From the NCBI GenBank assembly GCA_037975125.1, contig CM075862.1:45906277-45970276 (forward strand): a stretch of 64,000 bases of DNA, read 5' to 3'. The notes under the pieces were generated by a model. It did no database searches. It saw only the letters and a list, made by a program, of their open reading frames with translations, and was not told the origin of the DNA. This DNA is from Latrodectus hesperus. Its lineage: Eukaryota > Arthropoda > Arachnida > Araneae > Theridiidae. Positions 38,685 to 51,325 of the stretch are shown in pieces (positions within the stretch are counted from its first letter, which is position 1; each line of letters starts with the position of its first letter). Position numbers and translations under genes: made by a program.

Positions 38685-39955
38685 GGACGCGACTGGAGAG
38701 CAGAAGCATTTACGCTTAGAAATACTTACATCGCGCTCTTAAGACCCATCCTGGAGTATGGCTTCCCAGTTTACAGCTGTGCCTCTAAGACTAGCCTTCA
38801 GAAGCTTGAGCGAGTTCAACGTAGCGCAGCTCGGATTATTACTGGTCTTCGAAACAGCTGTCCCAACGACATTGTTCTATACGAGGAGAATTTGCTACCA
38901 CTCAGTCACAGAAGAGACTGAAATCTTATGGAGCATTTTAATAAACTCTTTAGTTATGGCTCCCAAAATCGAACTTCAGACTTTCTCAGGGGCTGGAATA
39001 ATAACCAGAGACTAAAAAGAAAAAGTCTCCGTAGTCAGATAACCAGTGATAATCTTATCTCCAATACTGTAGAGTCGCATTCCTTGAACCCATGCATTGA
39101 CCCATCTGAGGGTCTTAACGGGGTATATTTTCACCCAAATCTTCCTATCAAGGTTAATAAGTCTACAGATCTTCCTGAGTACCTAAGGCAACTTGCCCTT
39201 GAGTTGATCAACAGTATCCATGATGATGCTGTGATTATATACACGGATGGTAGCAGAAATGACAGAACTTGTTCAGGTAGTGGGGTATTTATTAAGTATC
39301 ATAACGAGTCCCACCAAATCTCAATCAGAAACTCCGACGGCTGTTCCGTCTTTCGCAGTGAACTTATTGCAATTAATGTGGGTCTTGATACGGTTCTTTC
39401 TCTCCCTGGGAATGAGGAAATCTGGATTTTGTCGGACAGCCGGAGCGCCATCCAGCATCTTACTAACTGGCACAGAGTCCGTGATAATACAGGGGTAGCT
39501 ATCTTGGACAAGATTAGACGGCTCTCCTCATCTCGTGAGATTCACTTACTGTGGATCCCTTCCACGTTGACCTTGCGGGTAACGAATTGGCTGATGCTCT
39601 AGCAAAAAGAGGTACTGACGAGCCTTTGCTTACTCTGGCGTCTCTTACCTATACTGAACGATACTCTAGACATAAAGGCCTTGTTCGGTCTGCATTTGCC
39701 ATTTCCCCTGTGCACGATTGGTACCAGGGTAATCGTCCCGGCGGATCTCTATCTCTCCGGTGCAGCAGACTGGAACAAACTACAATAACACGTTTTCGAA
39801 GTGGCCACCTAAATATAACAACAAAGAAAAGGAATTTCTAATTTGCGCTAAGTGTTCCAAAAGCCAAGTCACTCCGGATAATATCCTTGAGTGTTTGGGA
39901 CTCGATATAAAGAAGATCTTCTGGAGCGACCATTATTGGTCATTGATTTCCTGAG
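38685..39955 (+). pseudogene. LINE pol 3' part: RT thumb, RNase H, zinc knuckle
   Basis: First frame (to 38918): ALLRPILEYGFPVYSCAS, LQKLERVQRSAARIITGLR, LPLSHRR, the thumb region after the reverse transcriptase active site. After a frameshift near 38918 the second frame (38928-39555) holds RNase H: YTDGSRN with the first aspartate, FRSELIAI with the glutamate, and ILSDSRSAIQHL with the next aspartate. A second shift near 39555 splits WIPS from HVDLAGNELADALAKRG, which carries the final His and Asp region. A third frame ends with CAKCSKS--TPDNILECLGL, a Cys-rich knuckle. In an active element this ORF makes the cDNA at the genomic nick; three shifts and the truncation make this copy inert. Confidence 0.88.
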
Positions 39956-40017
39956 AGTGTGCAATGTCATAGACTCGGACTAGCGCTGCTAGACAACAAG
40001 GATCAGCAACAACAACA
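38685..40017 (+). mobile_element. 5'-truncated non-LTR retrotransposon (LINE) with RNase H
   Basis: Flanked by 15-16-bp perfect duplications (38669-38684 and 40018-40033) and ending in GCAACAACAACAAC, so the 3' end is genuine and the 5' end is truncated within the reverse transcriptase. It is far GC-richer than its flanks, which suggests relatively recent arrival. An RNase H domain and a CAA-type tail point to the I/R1-like groups of LINEs rather than to RTE or CR1. Confidence 0.9.
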
Positions 40018-40033
40018 ACTTTATTTGGTATCT

Positions 40034-41913
40034 ACGAAAAAAATTAACATTTTTCACTCGGTAAAAAATTAAAAATCATTAAATATATGAAATCTTTAAC
40101 ATTTATTAATACAGAATATTAAACGTATTCACTCTGAAAATATAAAAGTAGCTTAATTATGTCTAATGTTTTTAAATTGTTTTGAGGAAATGAGAAGAAA
40201 GATGTCAATTAACTTTTAAATATGAATAAAAATTAGTAGAAATAGCAAGGCTACAATACTTACTTAATTACTAGAAATTGATTTCCGACAAACATTTGTT
40301 CTTTTAATGAATACTATATTAAATGAAATTTGTTTTCCCCAGGCTATAAAGGTTCTCGGTAATTAACTTTGATCTTTGCAGTCATTCATTTTAACTCAAC
40401 AGCATAATTTGTTTTGTTTTTGTGAACATATTTTTGAAAATGGAAAGCTACATTTAAAAATAAAGGATTTTAATCATTTGTTAAGAAATAAATGCTCCAA
40501 AGTTAGTTTTGATGTTGTCTAACTTATTAATCATTTTTCTAGTTGGTGTTGAGAAAAACTATTATGTTTGTGTAAATTTTACAAATTATTTAAAGAATGC
40601 TTGTAAATTTTATGATTTGATAAAATGATATGATATGAATGATATGATATGATTACCTAAAATGTGCGGTCTTTAAGATTGGTGTTTGAGAGCTCCAATA
40701 ATTACTGATATTTATTTTAAGTAAATAAATTTCCCAATTGAGTAGATGATTAAAATATTAGTTTAAATAGGGTATTAAATAAAAAAAAATTACTTTTGAG
40801 CAAGGTAATTTTATCACAAATTAATAATACATAAATGTGACAATGCTTATAAATAGTTTCAATATTCATAAATTTCAAATTAAGTATGTTTGCGAATATT
40901 ACGTTGGATATTTTTCATGTCTTTGAAATGTGTTGATTCTTATAGAACATTTGTTAATTAAATTGCACGTAAAGATGAAAATAAATAATTCAGTCCATCA
41001 GCATTTCATATAAATTAACATCTTTAAATTTAATTCACATTTTAAGCGGTGTGCAGTTTTATAAAAAAGATTCAATGGGTTTTGATAAGTATTTAAATTG
41101 TTTGAAAATTTCAGTCTAAATAACAAGCAATCTTTTTTAAAGAAATATTTTCTTTATCCTCATCTCAAACTTTTCTTTCTTTTGTTGAAGTGGGGGAATG
41201 TCAAAATTTTCTTTTTTTCCAGTTAAGTTGAAATGAAAAACAAATCTTTAATTCAAAAACTGTTATTACTCTCAAAAAGAAGATTTTTTGAAAATTTTCT
41301 GATTCTATCGTTTATATGGAAAATCCTCAGTTGTAAAATTATGTATATAATTACAACTATAAAACATGTTTGAATAGAAAGTATATTCTTCAAATTTTGA
41401 AATTTCTTTAATATAAGATAAGAAGATTCTAAGTAAAATCTTTAAAAGCATTCAGATTTTCTACATTGGTAAAGTTTATTATTTTCGATATATCAAATGT
41501 TTGGTATATTAACCTTTTTAACTGTTTCAATTGTAAAATCAGATTTTGTTAAAATTATATAGAGGAAGACATATAAGGCCTAGTGAACTCAAGCTTATCA
41601 AGTTTGATAAGACGTTAGGACTTTAACCAATACCAAAGATTTATAACAATAAATCAATTTGTCATTGCTTAACGTTATAATGATTAGCAACTAATTTTTA
41701 AAAAACAAACTAATTAACATAAAAATTCTAACAATTATCTCAGAATAAAAAGATCTAATTCATATTTAATTCTTACATTCATTACTATACAAATCCCTAA
41801 GTATATTCTGAAAAATAAAAATACAAGAATTCCAATAAAACTGTTCTTGCCAATTTCATAATGAAAGTCAAGTAAAAAAAATTATTTTTTATACGATTGT
41901 TGCACATAAAGTT
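40034..41913. other. AT-rich, no feature seen
   Basis: A short ATGATATGAT repeat lies near 40622-40655. No gene is recognised. Confidence 0.55.
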
Positions 41914-42165
41914 TCAACCTAAAAGAGATATTCTTGTATTCTCGGGAAAAAAGTGAAACATTTGGAATTCAGCGTTGAGACCCGAAAACTTAGTTTTCTT
42001 CTCAATTCGAATGTTATTTATCAGAAAACTGTCACTTTACCTCACTCAAGCTATTTTGTGATGGTAATCCTTATGGAAACAACAAAACCCAATCTTCCAC
42101 AGCATAATCTTGAGCCAGCTACTCAAGAAGCAATCTTTCCGATGCAAACAGTGGAGCCAATCTAA
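41914..42165 (+). pseudogene. Possible Ty1/copia pol fragment
   Basis: A plus-strand frame reads KRYSCILGKKVKHLEFSVET, RKLSFLLNSNVIYQKTVTLP, then a Glu/Pro-rich linker. The order CI-LG--K-K----F--ETRKL-----V-F-EKT matches the short conserved stretch after the integrase of copia-type polyproteins, where a spacer then leads to the reverse transcriptase. No reverse transcriptase follows and no LTRs are seen, so at most this is a small scrap. The match is by eye only. Confidence 0.35.
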
Positions 42166-43600
42166 ACAAAAATACAAATCATCTACTGTCTTTATTCAAG
42201 AACACTGAACAATATAAAAATAAATTTTGAAAATATAGGATATAGATTAAAACGTACTAAAATAGTAATACATGTATTCCATTAAGTTGTGTACTGAAGA
42301 TAAAATAAATCATTTGTTTAGAGATTAATAAGTTATTATCAGTAGGTAAATGTTTTCATAAATAATCTTCCAGTGGAGAGAAATTTTAAGGCAAAAACTA
42401 ACCAATCATAAAATCAATTTTGACTCACATAAAATTGTTCATAATAATCAGGTATTGTCACGAGATTTGTCTTATACCTGGAATAAGTTATATCCTGTGG
42501 TAATTATTATAATTTATTAATATGATACAAGTATCGATTATAATATTCGTATCTTCGAAACAATCTGAAGTTAAATAAATAAAATATGTAATATGTTCTG
42601 CACTATTTTACATATTGGAAAACCAATATTAAATGAAGTTATAAAATATTGAGGTAAAAAATTAGTTAAATTTATAAAAGTACTATAAAAAATTTTCCCA
42701 TTAAAACATAACAAATACTAAAATATTTACATTAGTATTTCCTACATAATAACTGTACATGTTTAAAATTTATAAATTAAAATATTAAATATTAAGTTTT
42801 AGCACTCATTAAAATAATCAATAAAAAATTCAACAATGATTTGTCATAAAATTGAGAGGGAAATGTTATTCATTCTCTTTTTTAATTATGTTTTAAAACT
42901 TTAAAAATGCATTTTATATAAATATTTTAATTTCTGTTACGTAATTTAGGCAATACATACTAAACTTATATAATATTGGAATTCATATCTACTTAAAAAT
43001 CATAGACAAAAAACCTCACGCTTAGCACATTTTTAAAGTTATATATGTATAAATTGTTTTGAGAAAAGTTCGGAAACATGATAACGAATAATTAAGAAAG
43101 CAATGTTGATACGCGTTATAAAATTCATCTAAATGAATCTTAATATTTCCTACTGAATCAATTGAAATATATTTAAATACAATGAAATTATCTATTAATA
43201 ATCACAGATAATAACGTTGAAATACAACAGAGTTGAATGTACTTAACAAATAATCTACAGTTCTAAGTTGAGAAAAAAAATCAATGTCATTATTAATATT
43301 ATTGCATAATTTGTTTTGGTAATTATTGAAAATTCAAAAATTTTCTTGATACGCATACATAAAAAGAACAACTTTCAAACCAGTATAATGTTAAAAATTC
43401 ATTTTTTGTGTTGAATAATGCAATTTTGTTGATTATACATATAAAATGTAGGCTCCTAATATTTCCTTCAATTTCTTATAATATAAAGTATATCTCATGG
43501 TAGTATGGGAAATCTTTTGTAAATGTATAAACATTTTGGTTTTTTTGCAGAAAACATGGAACTTCAAACCTTACAGACTGGCAAAGAGGCTAAGTTAGGA
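42166..43600. other. AT-rich, no feature seen
   Basis: No frame, RNA or repeat that I can support. Confidence 0.55.
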
Positions 43601-43619
43601 ACCTGACTAACTAGATGTG

Positions 43620-43800
43620 TATGAAAGCTGGGATTTTCTTATTAACTTTGCAAGAGAAAAAGTAGCTAGAGCATCTCAGCTTTAGTACATTTTTAGTGGC
43701 ACTGCGTCTAAAATTATGAAACCTTACATATTATGAGACAAGAACAGCTCATCAAAATGTAATTGTGGACAATAATGGATAGAAAAAGTTGAGTGTAGGA
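43620..43800 (+). pseudogene. Possible Tc1-like transposase N-terminus, heavily decayed
   Basis: One plus-strand frame reads, with stops, FAREKVARASQL, FSGTASKIMK, KNSSSKCNCGQ and WIEKVECRKP. The spacing loosely recalls the helix-turn-helix and linker of Tc1-type transposases. The likeness is weak and there are no ends, so this is tentative. Confidence 0.2.
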
Positions 43801-44139
43801 AGCCGATGAATATTGACGGATGTTTTCATGTCTAAATCAACAGATATTGTAATGTGTAAAAAGCAAAATCTGCACTCATGGTGACCACAAGCCTGAATAG
43901 ACATCCAAATTCTATAATATCAATGATTAATATCAATGATTAATTTATGAACGGCACAAAACATAAACAATCACAAAACTTATTGATTAGTTGAAGATAA
44001 TTATATGGTATGACGAATCACAACTTTCCTGTTCTTTTATTCTAGATGGATTTACTTGTAGAGATACTATATATAAATATTTAATCTTGGATTGCGTCCT
44101 TTCCACTGTCAATCATGGAGATTATTGCTTTCCCGGACT

Positions 44140-44346
44140 GTACCTTTAGGAATACTCGCCCATCAACACGTGCCTCGTAATTTTGAACCACGGTCAGGTG
44201 ACGAGGTCACACCTATGCTGGCATTCATCTCTCCGCCTTCACGTCACACTAGCAGAAGGAATTAGAACGTCACGTATTAACGTGGACACGGCCTCAACCC
44301 ACGGAGCTCCAGCAATCCAATGAGGGAAAGTACGTGGTCACCAGGA
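44140..44346 (+). repeat. Dispersed repeat, copy with CACGGTCAGGTGACGAGGTCA
   Basis: Shares with 60482-60664 the ordered blocks GAATACTC, CTCGTAATTTTGAACCACGG, TCAGGTGACGAGGTCAC, TTCACGTC-CAC, AGC-GAAGGA and CAATG/CATTGAGGGA--TACGTGGTCACC. GC-rich against AT-rich flanks. No frame is conserved between copies. Probably a retroposon or SINE-like family; a degenerate piece is at 4069-4130. Confidence 0.7.
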
Positions 44347-45519
44347 TTTATCATACAGGTGTGCAAAACGTAAGCAAGAATGTAAATTTTAAAAAGATAC
44401 CATGAAATTTTAGAAAAGAGGCTGTTGTAATCAGTGCAATGAATACGCAATTCAGTGGAATTGTCATACGCATGCAAATGTCAGTAACATAACATCTCAG
44501 GCAGAGTATGTAAAATGTGTGGAGTTCGCTCATGCAGCTACAGATTACAATAAAAGGAAAGTTGGAGGCATAACTAAAGACATTTTTGCAAGTGTAATTA
44601 ATTTATTTCGTGAAATATGACCTGGTCGAATTCTCTTGTGGAAGAGTGATCGGAAAGCAGGAGAGGGTGTGGTATGACCAGTGAGACGGAAAAGTTCGAA
44701 ATCAAGAAAAATGTCATTTCACGCGCTTAAAAATACTTCGAAATCATAGATAGATCTGCTGGAAAGTTAATGGTGTTTGATAAATTCCTCCATTGTATGA
44801 AAATATTTGATATTTTGATTGTTTCTTTCAGAAGCAACATTAAATTCGCCTAAATCCTCGTTCATCACTTTTCAAAAAATTTAATATGAATTTTAAAAAA
44901 TTCTGAGAGTCTGCAATTTTTTTAGCTTTTTACCCAATAAACATATCTTAGTTTTCAAAGAAACTTATTGTATATAATAGGATTTTTTTCAACATAACAC
45001 ATCTTGTATAAAATGTTAAATAGGTTTTATAATTTTAATACAAAACATTTTTCCTCCTATAAACATCATTGAAACATTACCGTATTTCATTACCGTATTT
45101 AAAATTTAAATAAATATAATCATGAATTTTAACCTCTGTTACATAAAATTTTATAATAATTTAAAGTTTCACATTTTGAAATTAGCTTTGATTAATATGC
45201 CTGAGAAATTTGTTCAGATGAAGCCTCTGTATTTCAAATATATTTCATTTAAAGAACTTAAAAAACGATAATTTTAAAACAACAAGAATTTTATACCTAA
45301 AAGTTTAAAAAATTGCTTCAAAATTCGATTTTTTTAAAGTATATTATGTTTTTATTATGACAAAAAACATTTCTTAACATAATATAATTTCTCATAGATG
45401 TTTAATTTAACTTTGCATAAATTTTAACAAGTCCATTATAATGATTAAAAGATATTACCTAAACATGTATCTCTTATATTGAGGAGAACTAAACCAGTAT
45501 TAAAAGTACTATCTCGATA
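44347..45519. other. No supported feature
   Basis: Somewhat GC-richer at 44600-44720, otherwise AT-rich. No family recognised. Confidence 0.45.
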
Positions 45520-46100
45520 GAAAATATCTTGTCAGGGCAGGCTAACAAAGAGAAATGTAGATGGCATTTTCGTTTCTCTCTTCACTTCACTTGATAACCC
45601 TTACAAGCACGATTTATTAATGTCTCGTTTCCTCTAGAAAGGGTAATCATGGGGCATTAGAAGGTCATTTATCCAAAATTTAAGGATAACAAAATACAGG
45701 TCATTTGCTGATCAATGGGTATTGGGCATTGAAAGAAGATTTATCTGCTCAAATGATTGCCTGCTCCAAAAATACAAATTATTAAAGAATCGTAATAGAA
45801 AATGAATAACAAATAAACTTTTTTTTCAACAAAAGCACACGACTGTGGTCTGTTATTACTGAGAATCGCTCCCATTTTCTACGAGTTATTAAAACGAAAA
45901 AAAATCGCGCCAGTAATCATTTTCGCTCCACTGTCGTGATTTCTATTCACTTTTGAACGAGCCGATGATAACGAACAATTATTACGTGTCAATTTATTCT
46001 AGGCTCTTTCAGTTTAAATTCAAAGTAAGTGAGCCATGCAAGCAATACCGTTGTCAGTTACAGTCAAAGTGAAATTGGTTCTCTTTGCTTATTTTTTTTC
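45520..46100. promoter_or_regulatory. Higher-complexity non-coding stretch, weak regulatory candidate
   Basis: Less AT-rich and more complex than its neighbours, with no open frame and no repeat partner in the window. It contains CGATTTATTAATG, GCCAGTAATCATT and CAATTATTACGTG, which look like homeodomain-type sites. This is suggestive only. Confidence 0.2.
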
Positions 46101-46221
46101 ACTTCTTCAGCATTTTTTTTTTCTGAAAAAAATGTGCTTTTAGTATTTATTGAAAAATAGTGGTCGTGGTTGGTGTTAGTAAAATTTGAGTCATTTATCA
46201 AATATTAAAGTTGTCATGTGT

Positions 46222-47555
<1,334 letters not shown>

Positions 47556-48047
47556 GTATATATATATTTTTTCACAATCATCAAACTACTAAGAATAAAT
47601 CAATAAAAGTATTTTTGGGATTTTTCTTGGAATGTTATTATTAGAAATAACACACATGCTACAATTTTCACTAGAAATAATATATTTATCCTTTTCTTAT
47701 GTTTTAAGTTTCAGATTTTTAACATGCTTTGAAAATTTCTTTAGTTTTCTCTGTTTATAACTAAGGTTAGTTCTTAGAATCTAAATTTGATGTAGGCATT
47801 TTATTAAATTTCCAACATAAATGTAGTTCCAAATGAGATTATTTTCTCTTCTAATTTACCGGTTTATATTTTCTAAGTGAATATATAAGTTTATTGAAGA
47901 TTTATTACGTATATATAGTTTATGAGAAACACATTTAGTTCTTATAAACATTATTATTATTGTAATGCATATACAATAATAATATTGTAGTTAAGTATAA
48001 TTTAATCCCATATAGTTTTACATAAAAATTGTAAATACATAAAGTGA
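47556..48047. other. AT-rich, no feature seen
   Basis: Short (AT)n remnant at the left edge, nothing else. Confidence 0.5.
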
Positions 48048-48315
48048 TGTTGTTATCTTGTGCCAGTTAGTCTGGCAATATGAGATGCGTTGCTCCACTA
48101 TTCCAAATAAACAGTAATTTGGTGTGGAGCCCGATTTCCTCAGTACACACATGCCTTAAGTACCCATTTGTAGATTAGGCAACCACTCACAACCCATTCA
48201 TACAAGGAAAGGACAAGAGAGGGAGAATGTCCGAATATGTCCGAACCGAGATTCAAACACAGGACCTCCTTATCCGCAGTCAGACACTCTTACCACTAGA
48301 CAGACTTACACGAAA
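48048..48315 (-). mobile_element. tRNA-derived SINE (family A), copy 2
   Basis: Same minus-strand order as the copy at 11041-11338: a CTAGTGGTAAGAG A-box region, ACTGCGGATAAGGAGGTCCTG shared almost exactly, a degraded B box (complement of GAGATTCAAAC), CTTTCCTTGTATGAATGG, GGTTGCCTAATC, and an ATAACAACA end near 48050. More diverged than copy 1; target duplications are not clear. Confidence 0.7.
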
Positions 48316-49103
48316 AAAGTTATTAACACCATGCACCTGAAAAAATATGTCTTGGAAAATCAAATGAATCAGATAATATAACTTGTTGCATTGGATGATT
48401 GGATGGTCAAAATCAAGCACTAATTAAATATTACAGAAACGTCTAAATATATAAAACAATTATTCTACATTTTTACTAAGAATTGAATATAGAACGGTCA
48501 CACGAAAGGAAATAAAACTTATATCCGAATTTTAATTTCTAGTTAGTTTGAAATATTGATGATGTTTCATTTAAAAATTTTGATTACAATATTTGTAATT
48601 AATTTAAACCATAATTAACATTGATTTGATCTGGATGAAGTTTCTCGTGCCTCAATGCATACTGTTCCTATCTCTGTTCATGGCGAAGATAAAAGGGGTG
48701 GTTCTCACCTTCCCTTTTTAAACTATCATTTATACATAATCCCTAGTTGGTAAAGAAAAATTATGTATGTGGCATCTGAGGTCCCCATCTTTATTCCTTT
48801 CCAAGGTATAAATGTCTCAAAAATCCCATAATAATAACTATTTTTTTTATTTTCAAAAATAGTTTTTGCTGATTGCAACGGACGTGTTTTCGATTTTTCA
48901 CATATGCCGACCATTGCATTCCGTTGGAATACGGATAAAAGATTGCTCGATTTTACCGCTTAATAGCATATTAAAAAAAGGAATTTTTAAGGATTCCATT
49001 TCTTATTTGATTAATTTTATATTTAAAGACTCGTTTAATAATCAAAAATGCGTTTTGAATGAAGTTAAGAACATTATAAATATTTTCAAAAACTAATTTC
49101 TTT
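48316..49103. other. No supported feature
   Basis: The stretch 48640-48960 is slightly GC-richer but has no recognisable frame; frames on both strands are short and overlap. Confidence 0.45.
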
Positions 49104-49116
49104 AATTTTTCAAGTT

Positions 49117-49416
49117 GCCGACCGATTGGCTGAGTGGTTAGCGTTCCTGACTCCTGAGCTGTTGGTCCCGGGTTCAAATCCCGGTTCGAACATGGATGTT
49201 TCTGTTCTCTCTGTGTTTCTTTGTCCTTTCTTTGGTGATGTTGTATGAAGGTGGCCCGCCCTATAAACGGGTTTGTGGTTATTATGGCGCGGGTAATGCT
49301 ACTCGCCTGCGTGACTTGGTTCACAGGTGCCCGCTGGGTAACGACAAATGAGTAGCAGTCTCTGGCCTTATTGTGGCATTAGGTTCAACACCCTCTTGTG
49401 CACGCCATTGGAAGAA
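49117..49416 (+). mobile_element. tRNA-derived SINE (family B), full length
   Basis: Starts with a tRNA-like head from 49117: A box TGGCTGAGTGG (49127-49137) and B box GGTTCAAATCC (49171-49181), the internal RNA polymerase III promoter. The body includes CCCTATAAACGGG and GGTGCCCGCTGGGTAACGAC, ending CCATTGGAAG. Direct repeats AATTTTTCAAGTT (49104-49116) and AATTTTTTAAGTT (49417-49429) bracket it as a target-site duplication with one mismatch. The body differs from family A past the head. The long head-body unit and the missing 3' half of a normal tRNA fold argue against a functional tRNA gene. Confidence 0.85.
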
Positions 49417-49429
49417 AATTTTTTAAGTT

Positions 49430-50659
49430 ACAACTTTCCTCGGAAAGCTGGAGAGGTATTTTCTTTGGAAGTCAGAACCCCTGAAATTTCATTGGAATCA
49501 CGCCCGTCTAATCTTACATAAACATTTAAAGCATTGATAGCTAGATCTAAAAGACGTTGCCATGAACTACAATAATGAAAACTACTTAATATGATTACAT
49601 ATTGCATTTAGTAAATTTCGTATTTTGGTACAGCATATAACAAATTATTTATGCTAAATTTAGTTAAAATCATCTAAAAAATGTTTCAATAAAATTAATC
49701 CCTTTTACTAAATAAATGAGCATGAGATAAATGTATGCATTGAAAACGATAATTTCATTACTTTCAAATGATTTTCATATCATTTACCATATTATTTAAA
49801 ACTAAATTATTACTCGAGTATAAAGAAATGTAATTTAATTTTTAAAAATCCTTTTTAAATGAAGATTGTTAAATTCCCAATGAAAATATTTTTGAATTTC
49901 AAATTTTAATAAATTAATTTTTCTATTTCATGTGTATGCAATGATTATTTTTACTTTATTATTTTATTAAATGCAAAAAATATCAATAAATAATGGTATT
50001 TATATAATAATCTCAACAACTCATAAATATGATAAATACAAATTGAAAAGGAAAGGAAACAGATATATAGTATAAGTTATAAGCAAAAATCGTCATTAAT
50101 TCTTTAGTTTCGGGATTCATTTTTTATTTATATAATTGTTTCGAATACATAATTAAAATTGGTGTATGGGTACTCGTAATTGAAACCAAAAACTAATTTT
50201 GATTAACTGATTATATGACTTATTTTGTAAAAAAATATATGGCAACAACTTGAATTTGAAAAGGATACAAAAAGAAACGAAAATTTTTCGACAACTGCAA
50301 CAATGACATTTACGCAATGTTGTCACCATTTTATATTCGTGTTTGTTTTAATTGTCAATAAATATCATTAGAATGGACTAATTAATAATTACAGAATAAC
50401 AATAGATTATTGACTGTAATCAAATATATTCTTCTTATCACGTTTCGAAATTATTCCTTGATATGTTGCACGATTTACTTCTTGGGAAAGATGATATTCA
50501 AGAAATCAAGATCAATTTTCCACGAAGCAAACACATTAGTCACATTTTTATTAAGAACAATAACTATATCCCTTTTGGCTTAAAGCTTCTACTCAGGCAA
50601 AATAATTTATACTTTCTACAATACAGAAGCTAAATACAGTAACCTTTCAGAAATGATAG
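49430..50659. other. AT-rich, no feature seen
   Basis: No frame, RNA or repeat that I can support. Confidence 0.55.
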
Positions 50660-51325
50660 CTCAGAGTTCTGACTGCTTTCTTTACCTTCAACAATCTCAC
50701 TACTTACATGAGATTGATATTTGTATCTTTGCGGTATAGGCCATTAAATTTCCAAAACACTCCTATAATAAACTTGTGTTTACACGTCCGTTGGTCCTCT
50801 GATTGCTTGCTTTATCTTCAACAATCTCACTGATTACCTGAGACCGATATTTGTATCTTATCGCTATAGCCCCTTGAAATTTCCAAAACACTCTTATAGT
50901 AAGCTTGTGTTTACACGCCCATTGGTCCTCTGTCTGCTTGCTTTATCTTGAGCAATCTTACTGCTTATCCGATACCGATATTTGTAACTTTTCGGTATAG
51001 GCCGTTCAAATCTCCAAAACACTCCTATATTAAGCTTGTGTTTACACGTTCATTGATCTTCTGTCTGCTTGCTTTATCTTCAACAATCTCACTATTTGCC
51101 TGAAACTGATATTTGTGTCTTTTCGGTATGGGCCCTTCAAATTTCCAAAACACTCCTATATTAAGCTTGTGTTTACACGTTCATTGGTCCCCTGGCAGCT
51201 TGTTTTATCTTCAACAATCTCACTGCTTACCTGAGACTAATATTTGTAACTTTTTGGTATAGGCCGTTCAAATTTCCAAAACAATCTTATAGTAAGTTTC
51301 TGCTTAGACGTCTATTGGTCCCATA
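50660..51325. repeat. Tandem array, five copies of a ~131-bp unit
   Basis: The marker TTTATCTTCAACAATCTCAC (with variants) starts at 50681, 50811, 50942, 51073 and 51204, a period of 130-131 bp. Each unit also carries GATATTTGTA, TTTCGGTATAGGCC, TTTCCAAAACACTC and TTGTGTTTACACG. Units differ by substitutions only, with hardly any indels, and no frame stays open through the array. It looks like a short satellite or minisatellite block. Confidence 0.92.

Noticed and set aside
49117..49190. Possible tRNA gene
   Set aside because: A and B boxes are present, but the sequence continues into a SINE body and is bracketed by target duplications, so it is a SINE head.
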